64,000 nt of DNA from Pseudidiomarina marina (GTDB lineage Bacteria; Pseudomonadota; Gammaproteobacteria; Enterobacterales; Alteromonadaceae), in NCBI RefSeq assembly GCF_003987045.1, contig NZ_PIPZ01000001.1, positions 1-64,000 on the forward strand. The letters run 5' to 3'. The position numbers and the translations under genes are program-made. Below the pieces are notes generated by a model, which ran no database searches, was not told the DNA's origin, and saw only the letters and a list, made by a program, of their open reading frames with translations. Of the stretch, positions 45,548-53,990 are shown piece by piece; within the stretch, counting starts at the first letter, position 1, and each line of letters starts with the position of its first letter.

Positions 45548-47038
45548 GTGAGTCAAGAAATCGAACTAAAGTTACTGGTAGAACCAGCTAAGCGAGATGC
45601 GGTTCTAGCATTGTGCCAACAGCTAGCCAAAGAAACGCAACCCAGCCAACTGGAATTAAGCAATGCGTACTTTGACACGCCGGATCTGCAATTGCGTCAG
45701 CACGACATCGGTTTACGTATTCGTCGCCGTGGTGATGAGCGTGAACAAACCATTAAGCTAGCTGGCCAAGTGCTTGGGGGGATGCATTCTCGCCCTGAAT
45801 ACAATGTCGTAGTAACCCGCGACGAACCTGATTTGACGTTGTTTGAAGAAGATATTTGGCCAGACGAATTCCCAGTTTTTGATATACAGCGTGAGCTTAC
45901 CGAAATATTTCGTACCGATTTCACCCGGCATCGTTGGCAAATAGCAAGCGGTGATGGCGTAATTGAACTGGTTTTCGACGAAGGTCAGGTTATTGCTAAC
46001 GATAAAGTGCGACCAATTTGCGAAGTTGAGCTAGAGGTTCAAGGTGGCGAGATAGCTCAAGCATATAAGTTTGCGCGACGTTTTATTACGCGAGTTAATG
46101 CACGAGTGGGCAGCTTGAGTAAGGCTGCACGCGGCTATTTGTTGGCAGAAAAATCTGTGTTAGAGCCATTTACGCATGCTCACTTTGTTCGCCAGCAACC
46201 AAACGATGATGCTGGTAGCGGCCTATATCGCGCTCTTGCGTATGCGTTGCAATACTGGCAACACAATGACGCATGTTTAAATGAACAACCGAGCGTGCGT
46301 GCTGTGGCTGGAATTACCGACGGTATTCGTTTATGTAAAGTGGTGCTACAGCAACTCGCTCTTTTTGAAATTGATGTAAGTGATCACATTGTGCGATTAG
46401 AGCAAATGTTGGGGCATCTCGGGTGGTTAAGTCGTTACGACGGACTCAATGAGCTAACCGCCGAAGATGGCGCCTACCACCGCGCACTTGAGCAAAATCA
46501 AAAGTTGTACGATGAAATTCTTGAGCAGCAAGAACATGCGGTTCAATTGGAATTAGTCATTAACCTCAGCAAACGCGATGATTATCAGCTTACTTTGTTC
46601 GAGCTGGGCGAACTTTGTGCGCAGCAGCCTCGTCACGAGCAGCTAACACAATTGCCACTAAAGCAATGGGCGGCACAGCGCTTGCGTGAAGATTGGCAAC
46701 AGGTTGTTGAAGCGTTTACGCGTCATGACGAAATGCGTGCAGATCAATATTTAAAACTGCTACCGCAGTTACAAAGCTCGTTGCAACTGGGGTATTGCGT
46801 GGGTTATTTGTTCGATGCTGAAGACCGCGAAAGTTTTCGTGCACCATGGCAAGACATGCTGCGTGGTATTCGAGAAATCATGGCCTTGAAGCTCTTACGC
46901 GAAGCGATTAAAGATACCGACGACATCAACACGGACAAATTGTTGAGTTGGCAAGAGGTACAACTTGAATCACTGCTATACGCCTTGGAGCGCTCGCGCA
47001 GAGCTGCACTGAAACAAGAGCCGTACTGGATACTGTAA
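45548..47038 (+). CDS. ygiF: inorganic triphosphatase (CYTH and CHAD domains)
   Basis: YgiF hydrolyses inorganic triphosphate; CHAD domains bind polyphosphate. The CYTH domain (about 1-200) opens with QEIELKL, the ExExK signature, and has RIRRRGD and EVELEV metal-site residues. The CHAD domain (about 210-490) is histidine- and arginine-rich. The GTG at 45548 is preferred: it gives the N terminus MSQEIELK, like E. coli MAQEIELK, has AAGAG 7 bases upstream, and lies after the likely transcription start. An in-frame ATG at 45512 is the alternative (508 instead of 496 residues). glnE follows after 2 bases, as in E. coli. Confidence 0.92.
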   Translation: MSQEIELKLLVEPAKRDAVLALCQQLAKETQPSQLELSNAYFDTPDLQLRQHDIGLRIRRRGDEREQTIKLAGQVLGGMHSRPEYNVVVTRDEPDLTLFEEDIWPDEFPVFDIQRELTEIFRTDFTRHRWQIASGDGVIELVFDEGQVIANDKVRPICEVELEVQGGEIAQAYKFARRFITRVNARVGSLSKAARGYLLAEKSVLEPFTHAHFVRQQPNDDAGSGLYRALAYALQYWQHNDACLNEQPSVRAVAGITDGIRLCKVVLQQLALFEIDVSDHIVRLEQMLGHLGWLSRYDGLNELTAEDGAYHRALEQNQKLYDEILEQQEHAVQLELVINLSKRDDYQLTLFELGELCAQQPRHEQLTQLPLKQWAAQRLREDWQQVVEAFTRHDEMRADQYLKLLPQLQSSLQLGYCVGYLFDAEDRESFRAPWQDMLRGIREIMALKLLREAIKDTDDINTDKLLSWQEVQLESLLYALERSRRAALKQEPYWIL

Positions 47039-47040
47039 CT

Positions 47041-49785
47041 GTGGATAAGTTGGCGCGGGTAACATCAATTAGTGAATTTGTCGCTCGTGTACTCGAGCAA
47101 TATCCCGATGCCATCGAGTGGCAGGGGGAAAAAGTTGTTCTCCCTCAACCGAGCGATTATCAAGCCAAGTTAAATGCGAGTTTAGAGCACTGCACTAACG
47201 AGGCTGAAGCGAATAAACTGGTACGGCAATTACGGCAACGATGGTACGCCACCATTGCGGCAGCCGACTTACTGCAACAAATGCCGTTAGAGGATGTGTT
47301 AGCGCACATTACCGCGACTGCAGATGCTTTTATTAGCAGTTCATTAGCGTGGTTGTATCCGCGGTTTTGTGACCGGTTTGGCACGCCGCGTGACGAGCAC
47401 GGCGATGCACTTCCGTTGTTAGTCATTGGGATGGGCAAATTGGGCGGCGGCGAACTCAACTTTTCATCCGATATTGACCTTATATTTTGTTATCCAGAGC
47501 AAGGTGAAACGGACCATCCGCGTAAACCAATTGAGAACAGTGTGTTCTTCACCAGACTTGCCCAAGGCTTGGTGAGTATGCTTGATCAAATCACTGTCGA
47601 TGGGCGGGTGTTCCGGGTTGATTTGAGACTTCGTCCATTTGGTCAATCAGGCCCGGTTGTTGCCAGTTTGTCGGCACTCGAATACTACTATCAAGAGCAG
47701 GGTCGAGACTGGGAACGCTATGCCATGGTGAAGGCAAGAATCATCGGCGCTGATGCCAACTATCAGCAACAGCTATCAGCGTTACTGCGGCCATTTGTTT
47801 ATCGTCGCTACATCGATTTCTCCGCAATCGATGCATTACGTAAAATGAAGAGTTTAATCACCCAGGAAACGCGACGAAAAGGGCTCGAACACAACATCAA
47901 GTTAGGTCCCGGCGGCATTCGCGAAATCGAGTTCATTGCACAGGTTTTTCAACTTATTCGTGGCGGCCAACAACGACAATTACAAACTCAGTCGATTTAT
48001 CAAGCCTACCAAGCCATTGCCGAACTCGGGCTTCTTCCGCAATCGTCGGTTGATGAGTTGCTGGCGTGTTATGCCGTGCTGCGCAAAATGGAGCACGTAC
48101 TGCAGCAACTCAACGATGAACAAACGCAAACCTTACCTACTGAGAAGGCATTGCAAGAGCGTATTAGCTTGGCTTATCAGCAGCCTTGGCAAAAAGTGGA
48201 TGAGTTAATTAAGACGACGATGGTAAAAGTTCATCAGCACTTCCGTCAGGTAATTGGCGATCCTGATGCTGAAGACGAAGAAGCAGGGGAACTACAGCTG
48301 CTGTGGCAGGATATGATTGAAGATGATACGGCAGTCGACGTTCTTGTTGATGTTGGCCTTGCGAAAGCCACGGCGCAACTCATATGGCAACAAGTCAATC
48401 AGTTACGGATGGATGTTCGTAAGCGCGGTTCAGGCCCCCGTGGGCGTAAGGCAATGGCGCGTTTGGTTCCATTGTTGCTGGAGCGGATTGTGCAATTTGC
48501 TGATTCCGATTCTGTACTCGAGCGCGTGCTTCAAGTGTTGCGAAAGATAATGACACGTACTGCGTATGTTGAGTTGTTAGTTGAAAATAGCGGTGCACGC
48601 GAGCAACTTATTAAGTTATGCCGTGCCAGCTCGTGGTTAACTCATCAACTTGCGTTGTATCCGCTGCTGCTCGATGAGTTAATTGATCCACAACATTTGT
48701 ATCAACTACCTAAATTGGAAGATTATCCGTCGCTCTTGGATGAGTTTTTGATGCGACTACCAGAGCAAGAACAAGAACTTGAGGCGCAAATGGATGCGCT
48801 ACGTCAGGCTCGTCAAGTGTTGCAACTGAAAGTTGCTGCGGCTGATATAAGTGGTGCGCTACCGCTTATGAAAGTCAGTGACCACCTGAGCTATCTTGCT
48901 GAAGCAATTATTGCAAAAGTTGTGCGTTTAGCATGGTTTCAGTTAGCGGAGAAACACGGCGTGCCTCCTGGTCGTGATATCGACAATATGGGGTTTGCTG
49001 TGATGGCATACGGCAAACTCGGCGGCTTGGAGCTGGGCTATGGCTCTGATTTAGACTTAGTATTTATTACTGACTCAGATTATTCAGGCGAAACTAACGG
49101 GGCCAAAGTTATTGAGGTTCAACAGTTTTATCTTCGTTTAGCGCAGCGTATTTTGCATTTGTTTACCACAAGAACGGTGGTCGGTACGTTGTATGAAGTC
49201 GATATGCGTTTGCGACCGTCGGGTAAAGCCGGTTTGTTAGTATCGCGCTTGGATACTTTTGCCAGTTATCTGCGTGAAGACGCTTGGACTTGGGAGTTAC
49301 AAGCTTTAGTGCGAGCGCGTCCAGTCTTCGGCAGTCCTGAGTTGTGTCAAAAGCTAATAGAAATACGTCAGCAACAGCTCTGTCAAAGTCGTGATGAAGC
49401 GGAACTGAGAAAGCAAGTGCTTAGTATGCGTGAAAAAATGCGCGAGCACTTACATGCCAAAGTAGAAGGGCAGGAGTTTGACGTTAAGCAGGGCGAAGGA
49501 GGTATCACTGATTTAGAGTTTTTAGTTCAATATTTAGTGCTACGTTTCGCTCCGGAACATCCGACGTTAACTGAATTTACCGATAATATTCGCATATTAG
49601 AAGGTGCTGCACAGGTCGGGTTAATGAGTGCCGAACGCGCACAGGAGCTAATGAAAGCTTATATTTCCGAACGTGAAGTGATTCATCAGTTAGCGCTTGA
49701 TGACCGTGGTAATGTTACACGAATGGACTTAGAAGAATATCGCCATACGGTTATTCAAGCATGGCGACATTGGTTAGCGGATTAA
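47041..49785 (+). CDS. glnE: glutamine synthetase adenylyltransferase / adenylyl-removing enzyme
   Basis: GlnE switches glutamine synthetase off by adenylylating a tyrosine and on by phosphorolytic removal, under PII control. The 914 residues carry two nucleotidyltransferase domains. The N-terminal one has GMGKLGGGELNFSSDIDLI (about 128-146) and the C-terminal one has AYGKLGGLELGYGSDLDLVF (about 659-678); both keep the GS...DxD triad. Helical regulatory linkers lie between. It starts with GTG 2 bases after ygiF. Somewhat shorter than E. coli GlnE (946). Its last 4 bases overlap the convergent lpxL. Confidence 0.96.
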   Translation: MDKLARVTSISEFVARVLEQYPDAIEWQGEKVVLPQPSDYQAKLNASLEHCTNEAEANKLVRQLRQRWYATIAAADLLQQMPLEDVLAHITATADAFISSSLAWLYPRFCDRFGTPRDEHGDALPLLVIGMGKLGGGELNFSSDIDLIFCYPEQGETDHPRKPIENSVFFTRLAQGLVSMLDQITVDGRVFRVDLRLRPFGQSGPVVASLSALEYYYQEQGRDWERYAMVKARIIGADANYQQQLSALLRPFVYRRYIDFSAIDALRKMKSLITQETRRKGLEHNIKLGPGGIREIEFIAQVFQLIRGGQQRQLQTQSIYQAYQAIAELGLLPQSSVDELLACYAVLRKMEHVLQQLNDEQTQTLPTEKALQERISLAYQQPWQKVDELIKTTMVKVHQHFRQVIGDPDAEDEEAGELQLLWQDMIEDDTAVDVLVDVGLAKATAQLIWQQVNQLRMDVRKRGSGPRGRKAMARLVPLLLERIVQFADSDSVLERVLQVLRKIMTRTAYVELLVENSGAREQLIKLCRASSWLTHQLALYPLLLDELIDPQHLYQLPKLEDYPSLLDEFLMRLPEQEQELEAQMDALRQARQVLQLKVAAADISGALPLMKVSDHLSYLAEAIIAKVVRLAWFQLAEKHGVPPGRDIDNMGFAVMAYGKLGGLELGYGSDLDLVFITDSDYSGETNGAKVIEVQQFYLRLAQRILHLFTTRTVVGTLYEVDMRLRPSGKAGLLVSRLDTFASYLREDAWTWELQALVRARPVFGSPELCQKLIEIRQQQLCQSRDEAELRKQVLSMREKMREHLHAKVEGQEFDVKQGEGGITDLEFLVQYLVLRFAPEHPTLTEFTDNIRILEGAAQVGLMSAERAQELMKAYISEREVIHQLALDDRGNVTRMDLEEYRHTVIQAWRHWLAD

Positions 49786-50717
49786 GGTTTATAAAGGTCG
49801 GGGTCACTTTCGTTCGGTCGCGTTTTAAAGCGTCGATGTATCCACATGTACTGCTCAGGTTTTTGCTGAATGGCAAATTCAATCATGTGATTGACGCGAG
49901 TGACATCATCGACGTCATTTCCAGTCGGGAAATTCTCGAACTCAGGGTAAAACGTCATATCGTACCCAGAACCGTCATCGCGTCGAAAACAAGTTACCGG
50001 TAATACTGCGCAATTCGCATTGCTTGCAAATAACAACGTGCCGGTCGTGGTGCTGGCTTTCTCAACGGCAAATAGTGGTGCAAATACAGTGCGCTTGCGG
50101 CCATAGTCTTGGTCTGGCAAGTAGCCGGCAATCTCACCTTGATCGAGTGCTTGTAGCATGCTCCGCACGTCGGTGCGCGGAATCATGTATTTGTTTGATC
50201 GGCCGCGTCCTAAGGTTTGTAGGTATTCCATTACTGCGTTGTTATGCGGTCGGTAAAGGCCTACGGCTGGTTTAACGAAACCATGTAATCTGGCGTGAAC
50301 TTCTAGGCTCAAGAAGTGAAACAGTAACAGCAAAACGCCTTTGCCATCTTTTTGGGCTGCATGAAGATGTTCTTCGCCGTGAACATGTAATTTACGACGA
50401 ATGCGCCAATCTGGCCACCACCAAGCCATGCCCGTTTCGAAGAAGGCGATACCAGTATTCTGCATATTTTTTCGAACGAGCGTTTCGATTTCGCTAGGCG
50501 ACATATTCGGAAAGCACAATTCGAGATTGCGGCGAGCAATGCCTGCGCGGCGAGGAACGAAACGATAGAATAGTCGACCTAAAACTCTGCCCATTCCTAG
50601 CTGCCAACGATATGGCAGCCAAGAAATGGTGTAGAGAATGCCGACGCTAAGCCACGTTAACCAGTACTTCGGTAATAAAAACCGTGGCTCAAAGTGCGGT
50701 TTTTCAATTATTTTCAT
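49782..50717 (-). CDS. lpxL: lipid A late acyltransferase (LpxL/HtrB family)
   Basis: An inner-membrane acyltransferase that adds a secondary acyl chain to Kdo2-lipid IVA. The 311 residues have an N-terminal membrane helix (about 17-35) and the HX4E catalytic pair in LLFHFLSLEVH. ARRNLELCFP, GLYRPHNN and the DQDYGRK segment (about 203-209) are typical of LpxL rather than LpxM. The start lies 14 bases inside the end of tolC, so translation is probably coupled. LpxL acts after WaaA, whose gene is elsewhere in this window. Confidence 0.93.
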   Translation of the reverse strand: MKIIEKPHFEPRFLLPKYWLTWLSVGILYTISWLPYRWQLGMGRVLGRLFYRFVPRRAGIARRNLELCFPNMSPSEIETLVRKNMQNTGIAFFETGMAWWWPDWRIRRKLHVHGEEHLHAAQKDGKGVLLLLFHFLSLEVHARLHGFVKPAVGLYRPHNNAVMEYLQTLGRGRSNKYMIPRTDVRSMLQALDQGEIAGYLPDQDYGRKRTVFAPLFAVEKASTTTGTLLFASNANCAVLPVTCFRRDDGSGYDMTFYPEFENFPTGNDVDDVTRVNHMIEFAIQQKPEQYMWIHRRFKTRPNESDPDLYKP

Positions 50718-52065
50718 TAATCAAGCTTGCGTTAATGGCTACTAAATCTTGTTCGCTAATCTGACCTGAAGCTTGTTTCAGAGTCAAATACTGACGAATG
50801 TATCCATAACGGGCGCTCGATAGATTACGCCGAGCATTGTACAAATTGCGGGTGCTGTTCAATACGTCGACGATTGTGCGGGTACCAACTTCAAAACCAG
50901 TTTGCGTGGCTTTCAACGCGCTCTCAGCTGAAACAACCGCTTGTTCGAACGCACGAATTGTTGATTGCGAAGCGACAACATCATAATAAGCGTTGCGAAC
51001 TTGACGTTCGACACCGCGACGAACTCCCTCAAGCTCTTGGCTTGAGGCGACAAAGTTTTCACGCGCTTGGTCAACTTCAGATGACGTGCGGAAACCGGTG
51101 AAGATCGGCACATTCAAAGAGAGTCCGATCGAGTTGGAATCCATCCGTGGCATATCAATTTCGTTACCGCGTGCCGTGGTGGTGGTATCGCGAGTCGAGT
51201 ATGAACCATTCAACGACACGGTTGGTAAGTGACCATTGCGCGCTAAATCAATTTGTTGCTCAGCAATTTCAACCGACACGCGCTGAACCAATAACTGTAA
51301 GTTCTTGTCTTCTGCAATTTTTACCCATTGCATGGCATCCGCTGGCTCTGGGCTTTCAGGCGAAAAAGTTTCGGTGTTTAGCTGAGCTAAATCTTGATGA
51401 TAACGACCCGTGATTTCGCGCAATGATTCTTGTGCAATTTCAACGGCATTTTTCGCTTGGATTTCTGACGCCACCGACGTGTCGTATTGTGCTTGAGCTT
51501 CGTGCACATCGGTAATCGCGGTTAAGCCAACAGAGAAGCGTTGCTTGGTTTGTTCAAGTTGACGTTCAATTGCTTTTTTCTCAGCAGTTGCGAACTCTAA
51601 GTCGTCTATGCGCTCCAGAACCGTGAAATAGGCATTCACTACGCGAATCATCAATTGCTGACGCTCACTTAGGTAATTTACTTCAGCTTGGTAAGCTTGC
51701 TTTTCGCTTAATGCAGCTTGATCCCAAACGTTCATATCAAAAACCGTTTGGGTTAAGTTTACCCCAGCATTCCAGCCGCGGTTCTCGCTATCAATAACAA
51801 TAAAACTTTGCGCAACAGAATCATAATTTGCACTCTCTGATTCTGAGCGTGAGTAACCAGCCGAGAAACTCACCTGCGGCCAAAAAGCTGATTTGGTGAT
51901 ATCGATACCTTTTTGTGCGGCGCGACGCTGAGCATCAACTCGTTGTAGTGTAGGATCGTTCTGCAATGCAAGCTGGAAAACTTGTGCAAGGTCGTCGGCA
52001 TAGGCGACAGTACTGGTCGCGCTTAGCGTTAAGCCAACTAAAACTGATAATACGTGCTTTTTCAT
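50704..52065 (-). CDS. tolC: TolC-family outer-membrane efflux channel
   Basis: A trimeric outer-membrane tunnel for multidrug pumps and type I secretion. The 453-residue precursor has a 23-residue signal peptide (cut after VAYA). Two repeats of the outer membrane efflux protein domain follow, with long coiled helices; repeat landmarks are LALQNDPTL (about 32-40) and ARNGHLPTVSLNGSYS. The C-terminal RTIVDVLNSTRNLYNARRN is a TolC signature. It is near the E. coli length (493) minus the C-terminal tail. No pump genes are adjacent; lpxL overlaps downstream. An AcrR-like operator lies upstream. Confidence 0.94.
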   Translation of the reverse strand: MKKHVLSVLVGLTLSATSTVAYADDLAQVFQLALQNDPTLQRVDAQRRAAQKGIDITKSAFWPQVSFSAGYSRSESESANYDSVAQSFIVIDSENRGWNAGVNLTQTVFDMNVWDQAALSEKQAYQAEVNYLSERQQLMIRVVNAYFTVLERIDDLEFATAEKKAIERQLEQTKQRFSVGLTAITDVHEAQAQYDTSVASEIQAKNAVEIAQESLREITGRYHQDLAQLNTETFSPESPEPADAMQWVKIAEDKNLQLLVQRVSVEIAEQQIDLARNGHLPTVSLNGSYSTRDTTTTARGNEIDMPRMDSNSIGLSLNVPIFTGFRTSSEVDQARENFVASSQELEGVRRGVERQVRNAYYDVVASQSTIRAFEQAVVSAESALKATQTGFEVGTRTIVDVLNSTRNLYNARRNLSSARYGYIRQYLTLKQASGQISEQDLVAINASLINENN

Positions 52066-52123
52066 GGATAGGGTGTCCTAATTATTTGAAAGCATCATCT
52101 TGCCAAAAAACTGGCTGCCATTT

Positions 52124-52147
52124 TACATACACTCGTGAATGTTTACT
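52124..52147. promoter_or_regulatory. AcrR/TetR-type operator upstream of tolC
   Basis: The half-sites ACATACAC and GTGAATGT are inverted (7 of 8 positions) around TC at 52125-52142. The 24-base site strongly resembles the E. coli AcrR operator as I remember it (identical 8-base blocks TACATACA and GTGAATGT in the same register). It is 59 bases before the tolC start on the minus strand, inside a 244-base divergent region shared with nudF. Confidence 0.6.
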
Positions 52148-52309
52148 AGTTTACTGTGAAACGAATTTAAATGCATGGCGCCAGTTGCAACAGAGTAGGT
52201 TCAAGTGTAACTAATTATGTGCCAAAGATGGTTTTTTTTACAATTGTTATGAATCAATTTCGCGTTCAATCGAGTACATAAGACGTTAAACAACGAGAAA
52301 AGGTTGCTT

Positions 52310-52915
52310 GTGCAAAAATATAATCAAAATGACGTAAAAGTTATTGAGAAAACACTGATACGAGAGGGTTTTCTTAGTCTTTATAAATTACGGTTGCAGC
52401 ATCGCTTATTTGAGGGCGATTGGTCGCCAGTATTTGACCGTGAAGTGATGGACCGTGGGCATGCTGTGGTCGTGTTGCCCTATGATCCACAAAAAGATGC
52501 ACTCGTGGTGTTAGAGCAGTTCCGGGTTGGCGCGTTAGGTACGGATGCTTCGCCATGGTTGCTCGAGTTTGTTGCTGGCATGTACGATAGTAACGATGAG
52601 ACGGCGGAGCAGGTAGCTCATCGTGAACTTCAAGAAGAAGCTGGGTTAGCAACGAATAGCTTACATTACGCTCTTACCTACTTATCCACACCGGGCGGAT
52701 GTACCGAGAAAATTTCGATATACATTGCACTAGTTGATAGCGATAAAGCAGCTCGCCACGCCGGTTTGGCGACAGAACATGAAGATATCCGCGTACACGT
52801 TTTGCCCTATGGTGACGTGGTGCAGTTGTTAGAAGCAGGAAAAATTAACAATGCGGCGAGCGTGATTGGGCTACAATGGTTGCAATTACATAAACGCCAG
52901 TTCGAGGATTTATGA
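52310..52915 (+). CDS. nudF: ADP-ribose pyrophosphatase
   Basis: This Nudix hydrolase splits ADP-ribose into AMP and ribose-5-phosphate, clearing free ADP-ribose. The 201 residues carry the Nudix box in RELQEEAGL with its upstream Gly and Glu; the spacing between the first Gly and Glu is one residue longer than the consensus. The FARGHAVVVLP-like RGHAVVVLPYDP and the C-terminal AASVIGLQWLQLH match NudF. The GTG at 52310 is chosen because AAGG lies 6-7 bases upstream; a TTG at 52304 would overlap that site. yqiB overlaps by 4 bases. Confidence 0.93.
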   Translation: MQKYNQNDVKVIEKTLIREGFLSLYKLRLQHRLFEGDWSPVFDREVMDRGHAVVVLPYDPQKDALVVLEQFRVGALGTDASPWLLEFVAGMYDSNDETAEQVAHRELQEEAGLATNSLHYALTYLSTPGGCTEKISIYIALVDSDKAARHAGLATEHEDIRVHVLPYGDVVQLLEAGKINNAASVIGLQWLQLHKRQFEDL

Positions 52916-53352
52916 CAACCGATGTGATTCGAAAACGCTATAAGTTTGATCTCGCAGCCTTACAACGGCTCGCGGCAATCAACTATGCTGCGTTGCGCCC
53001 AATGGTTGCTGGCGTCAAGCAATCAGGCTCGAAAGTCATCAAGGTTGGGCAGCAATTACGCTTTGCGGTGACAGTGCTAGAAACAGCACCCTATACAACG
53101 GAAGTGAGAATTGAACAGCAGGCGTTACTAAAGCAGTTGCCAGGATTGCGAGAGACGCAAATAGATGTGCGTCTCTATCACGATGCTCAGCTCGCTGAAG
53201 TGGTCAGAAGCCAAGGCGTTTCTCGATTACAGGCCAGTTATGACGTGCCAAATCCAAGCATGTACCATGCCGATGAAAAACATCAAGTGAATCACTTTTT
53301 GCAAGAGTGGCTCCAACTTATTCGAGCGAATGGCTATTTCCAGGAGGTTTAA
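52912..53352 (+). CDS. yqiB: YqiB, DUF1249 protein
   Basis: Function unknown; E. coli YqiB sits in the same place. The 146-residue protein is cytoplasmic, with no signal or membrane helix. It has a helical N terminus (KYKFDLAALQRLAAINYAALR-like) and then a beta-rich domain. The C-terminal YHADEKHQVNHFLQEWL (about 122-138) is the most conserved stretch. ATGA overlap with nudF shows co-translation. Four bases separate it from yqiA; in E. coli cpdA lies between them. Confidence 0.88.
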   Translation: MTTDVIRKRYKFDLAALQRLAAINYAALRPMVAGVKQSGSKVIKVGQQLRFAVTVLETAPYTTEVRIEQQALLKQLPGLRETQIDVRLYHDAQLAEVVRSQGVSRLQASYDVPNPSMYHADEKHQVNHFLQEWLQLIRANGYFQEV

Positions 53353-53355
53353 GCC

Positions 53356-53934
53356 TTGTTGCTGTATTTACACGGATTTGAAAGTTCGCCGGGCAGTTTA
53401 AAAATCATTCAAACACAAGATTATTTGAAAGCGCATGGCGCCGGTGCCGATTTGCTATACGCTCCGCAGCAGCCATCACGCATGGCCGAAATACGAGCGT
53501 TGCTTGATGACCTGATTGAACATCGTCCAATTAAAGCGGTGATGGGAAGCTCGCTGGGGGGATTCTGGACGCATTATGTTGTTAGTAAATTGCGCCAACG
53601 CCAGCGCCATGTTCGCGGCGTTCTGATTAATCCAGCGGTGCGACCTTACAGTTGGATGCCGGAAGAGGTAACTGAGCGCGTTCACCCTTATACCAACGAA
53701 CATTACCGACTCGATTCTCACGATCGTGAAGTTTTGATTGCAGCAGAGCAGCAGTTCTCGCAAGATGTGGAGTTAATGGTGCTGCTTCAAGCTGGCGACG
53801 AGCGTTTGGATTATCGGCTCGCCCGAGACTATTATCGAACTCAGCGAATGCTTGTTGAGCAAGGCGGTGATCACAGTTTTGTTGATTTTCCGCGCTACTT
53901 ACCAGCTGTGCTTGAGTTTCTCGACGTCCTGTAA
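53356..53934 (+). CDS. yqiA: YqiA family esterase
   Basis: An alpha/beta-hydrolase fold esterase with activity on short acyl-CoA or ester substrates; the physiological role is unclear. The 192 residues begin LLYLHGFESSPGS and have the nucleophile elbow GSSLGG (about 67-72), an aspartate in the QAGDERLDY strand and the catalytic histidine in GGDHSF. The start is TTG with a strong GGAGG 8 bases upstream. It is coupled to parE as in E. coli. Confidence 0.92.
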   Translation: MLLYLHGFESSPGSLKIIQTQDYLKAHGAGADLLYAPQQPSRMAEIRALLDDLIEHRPIKAVMGSSLGGFWTHYVVSKLRQRQRHVRGVLINPAVRPYSWMPEEVTERVHPYTNEHYRLDSHDREVLIAAEQQFSQDVELMVLLQAGDERLDYRLARDYYRTQRMLVEQGGDHSFVDFPRYLPAVLEFLDVL

Positions 53935-53990
53935 CAGTATATGGGCATTCCTATAACAACGATTCCGTGCAACACGAGATAGATTAGCGC

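Noticed and set aside
49770-49800. Hairpin at the glnE/lpxL convergent overlap
   Set aside because: No inverted repeat of 6 bp or more could be found around the two stop codons, so this junction is an exception to the pattern.
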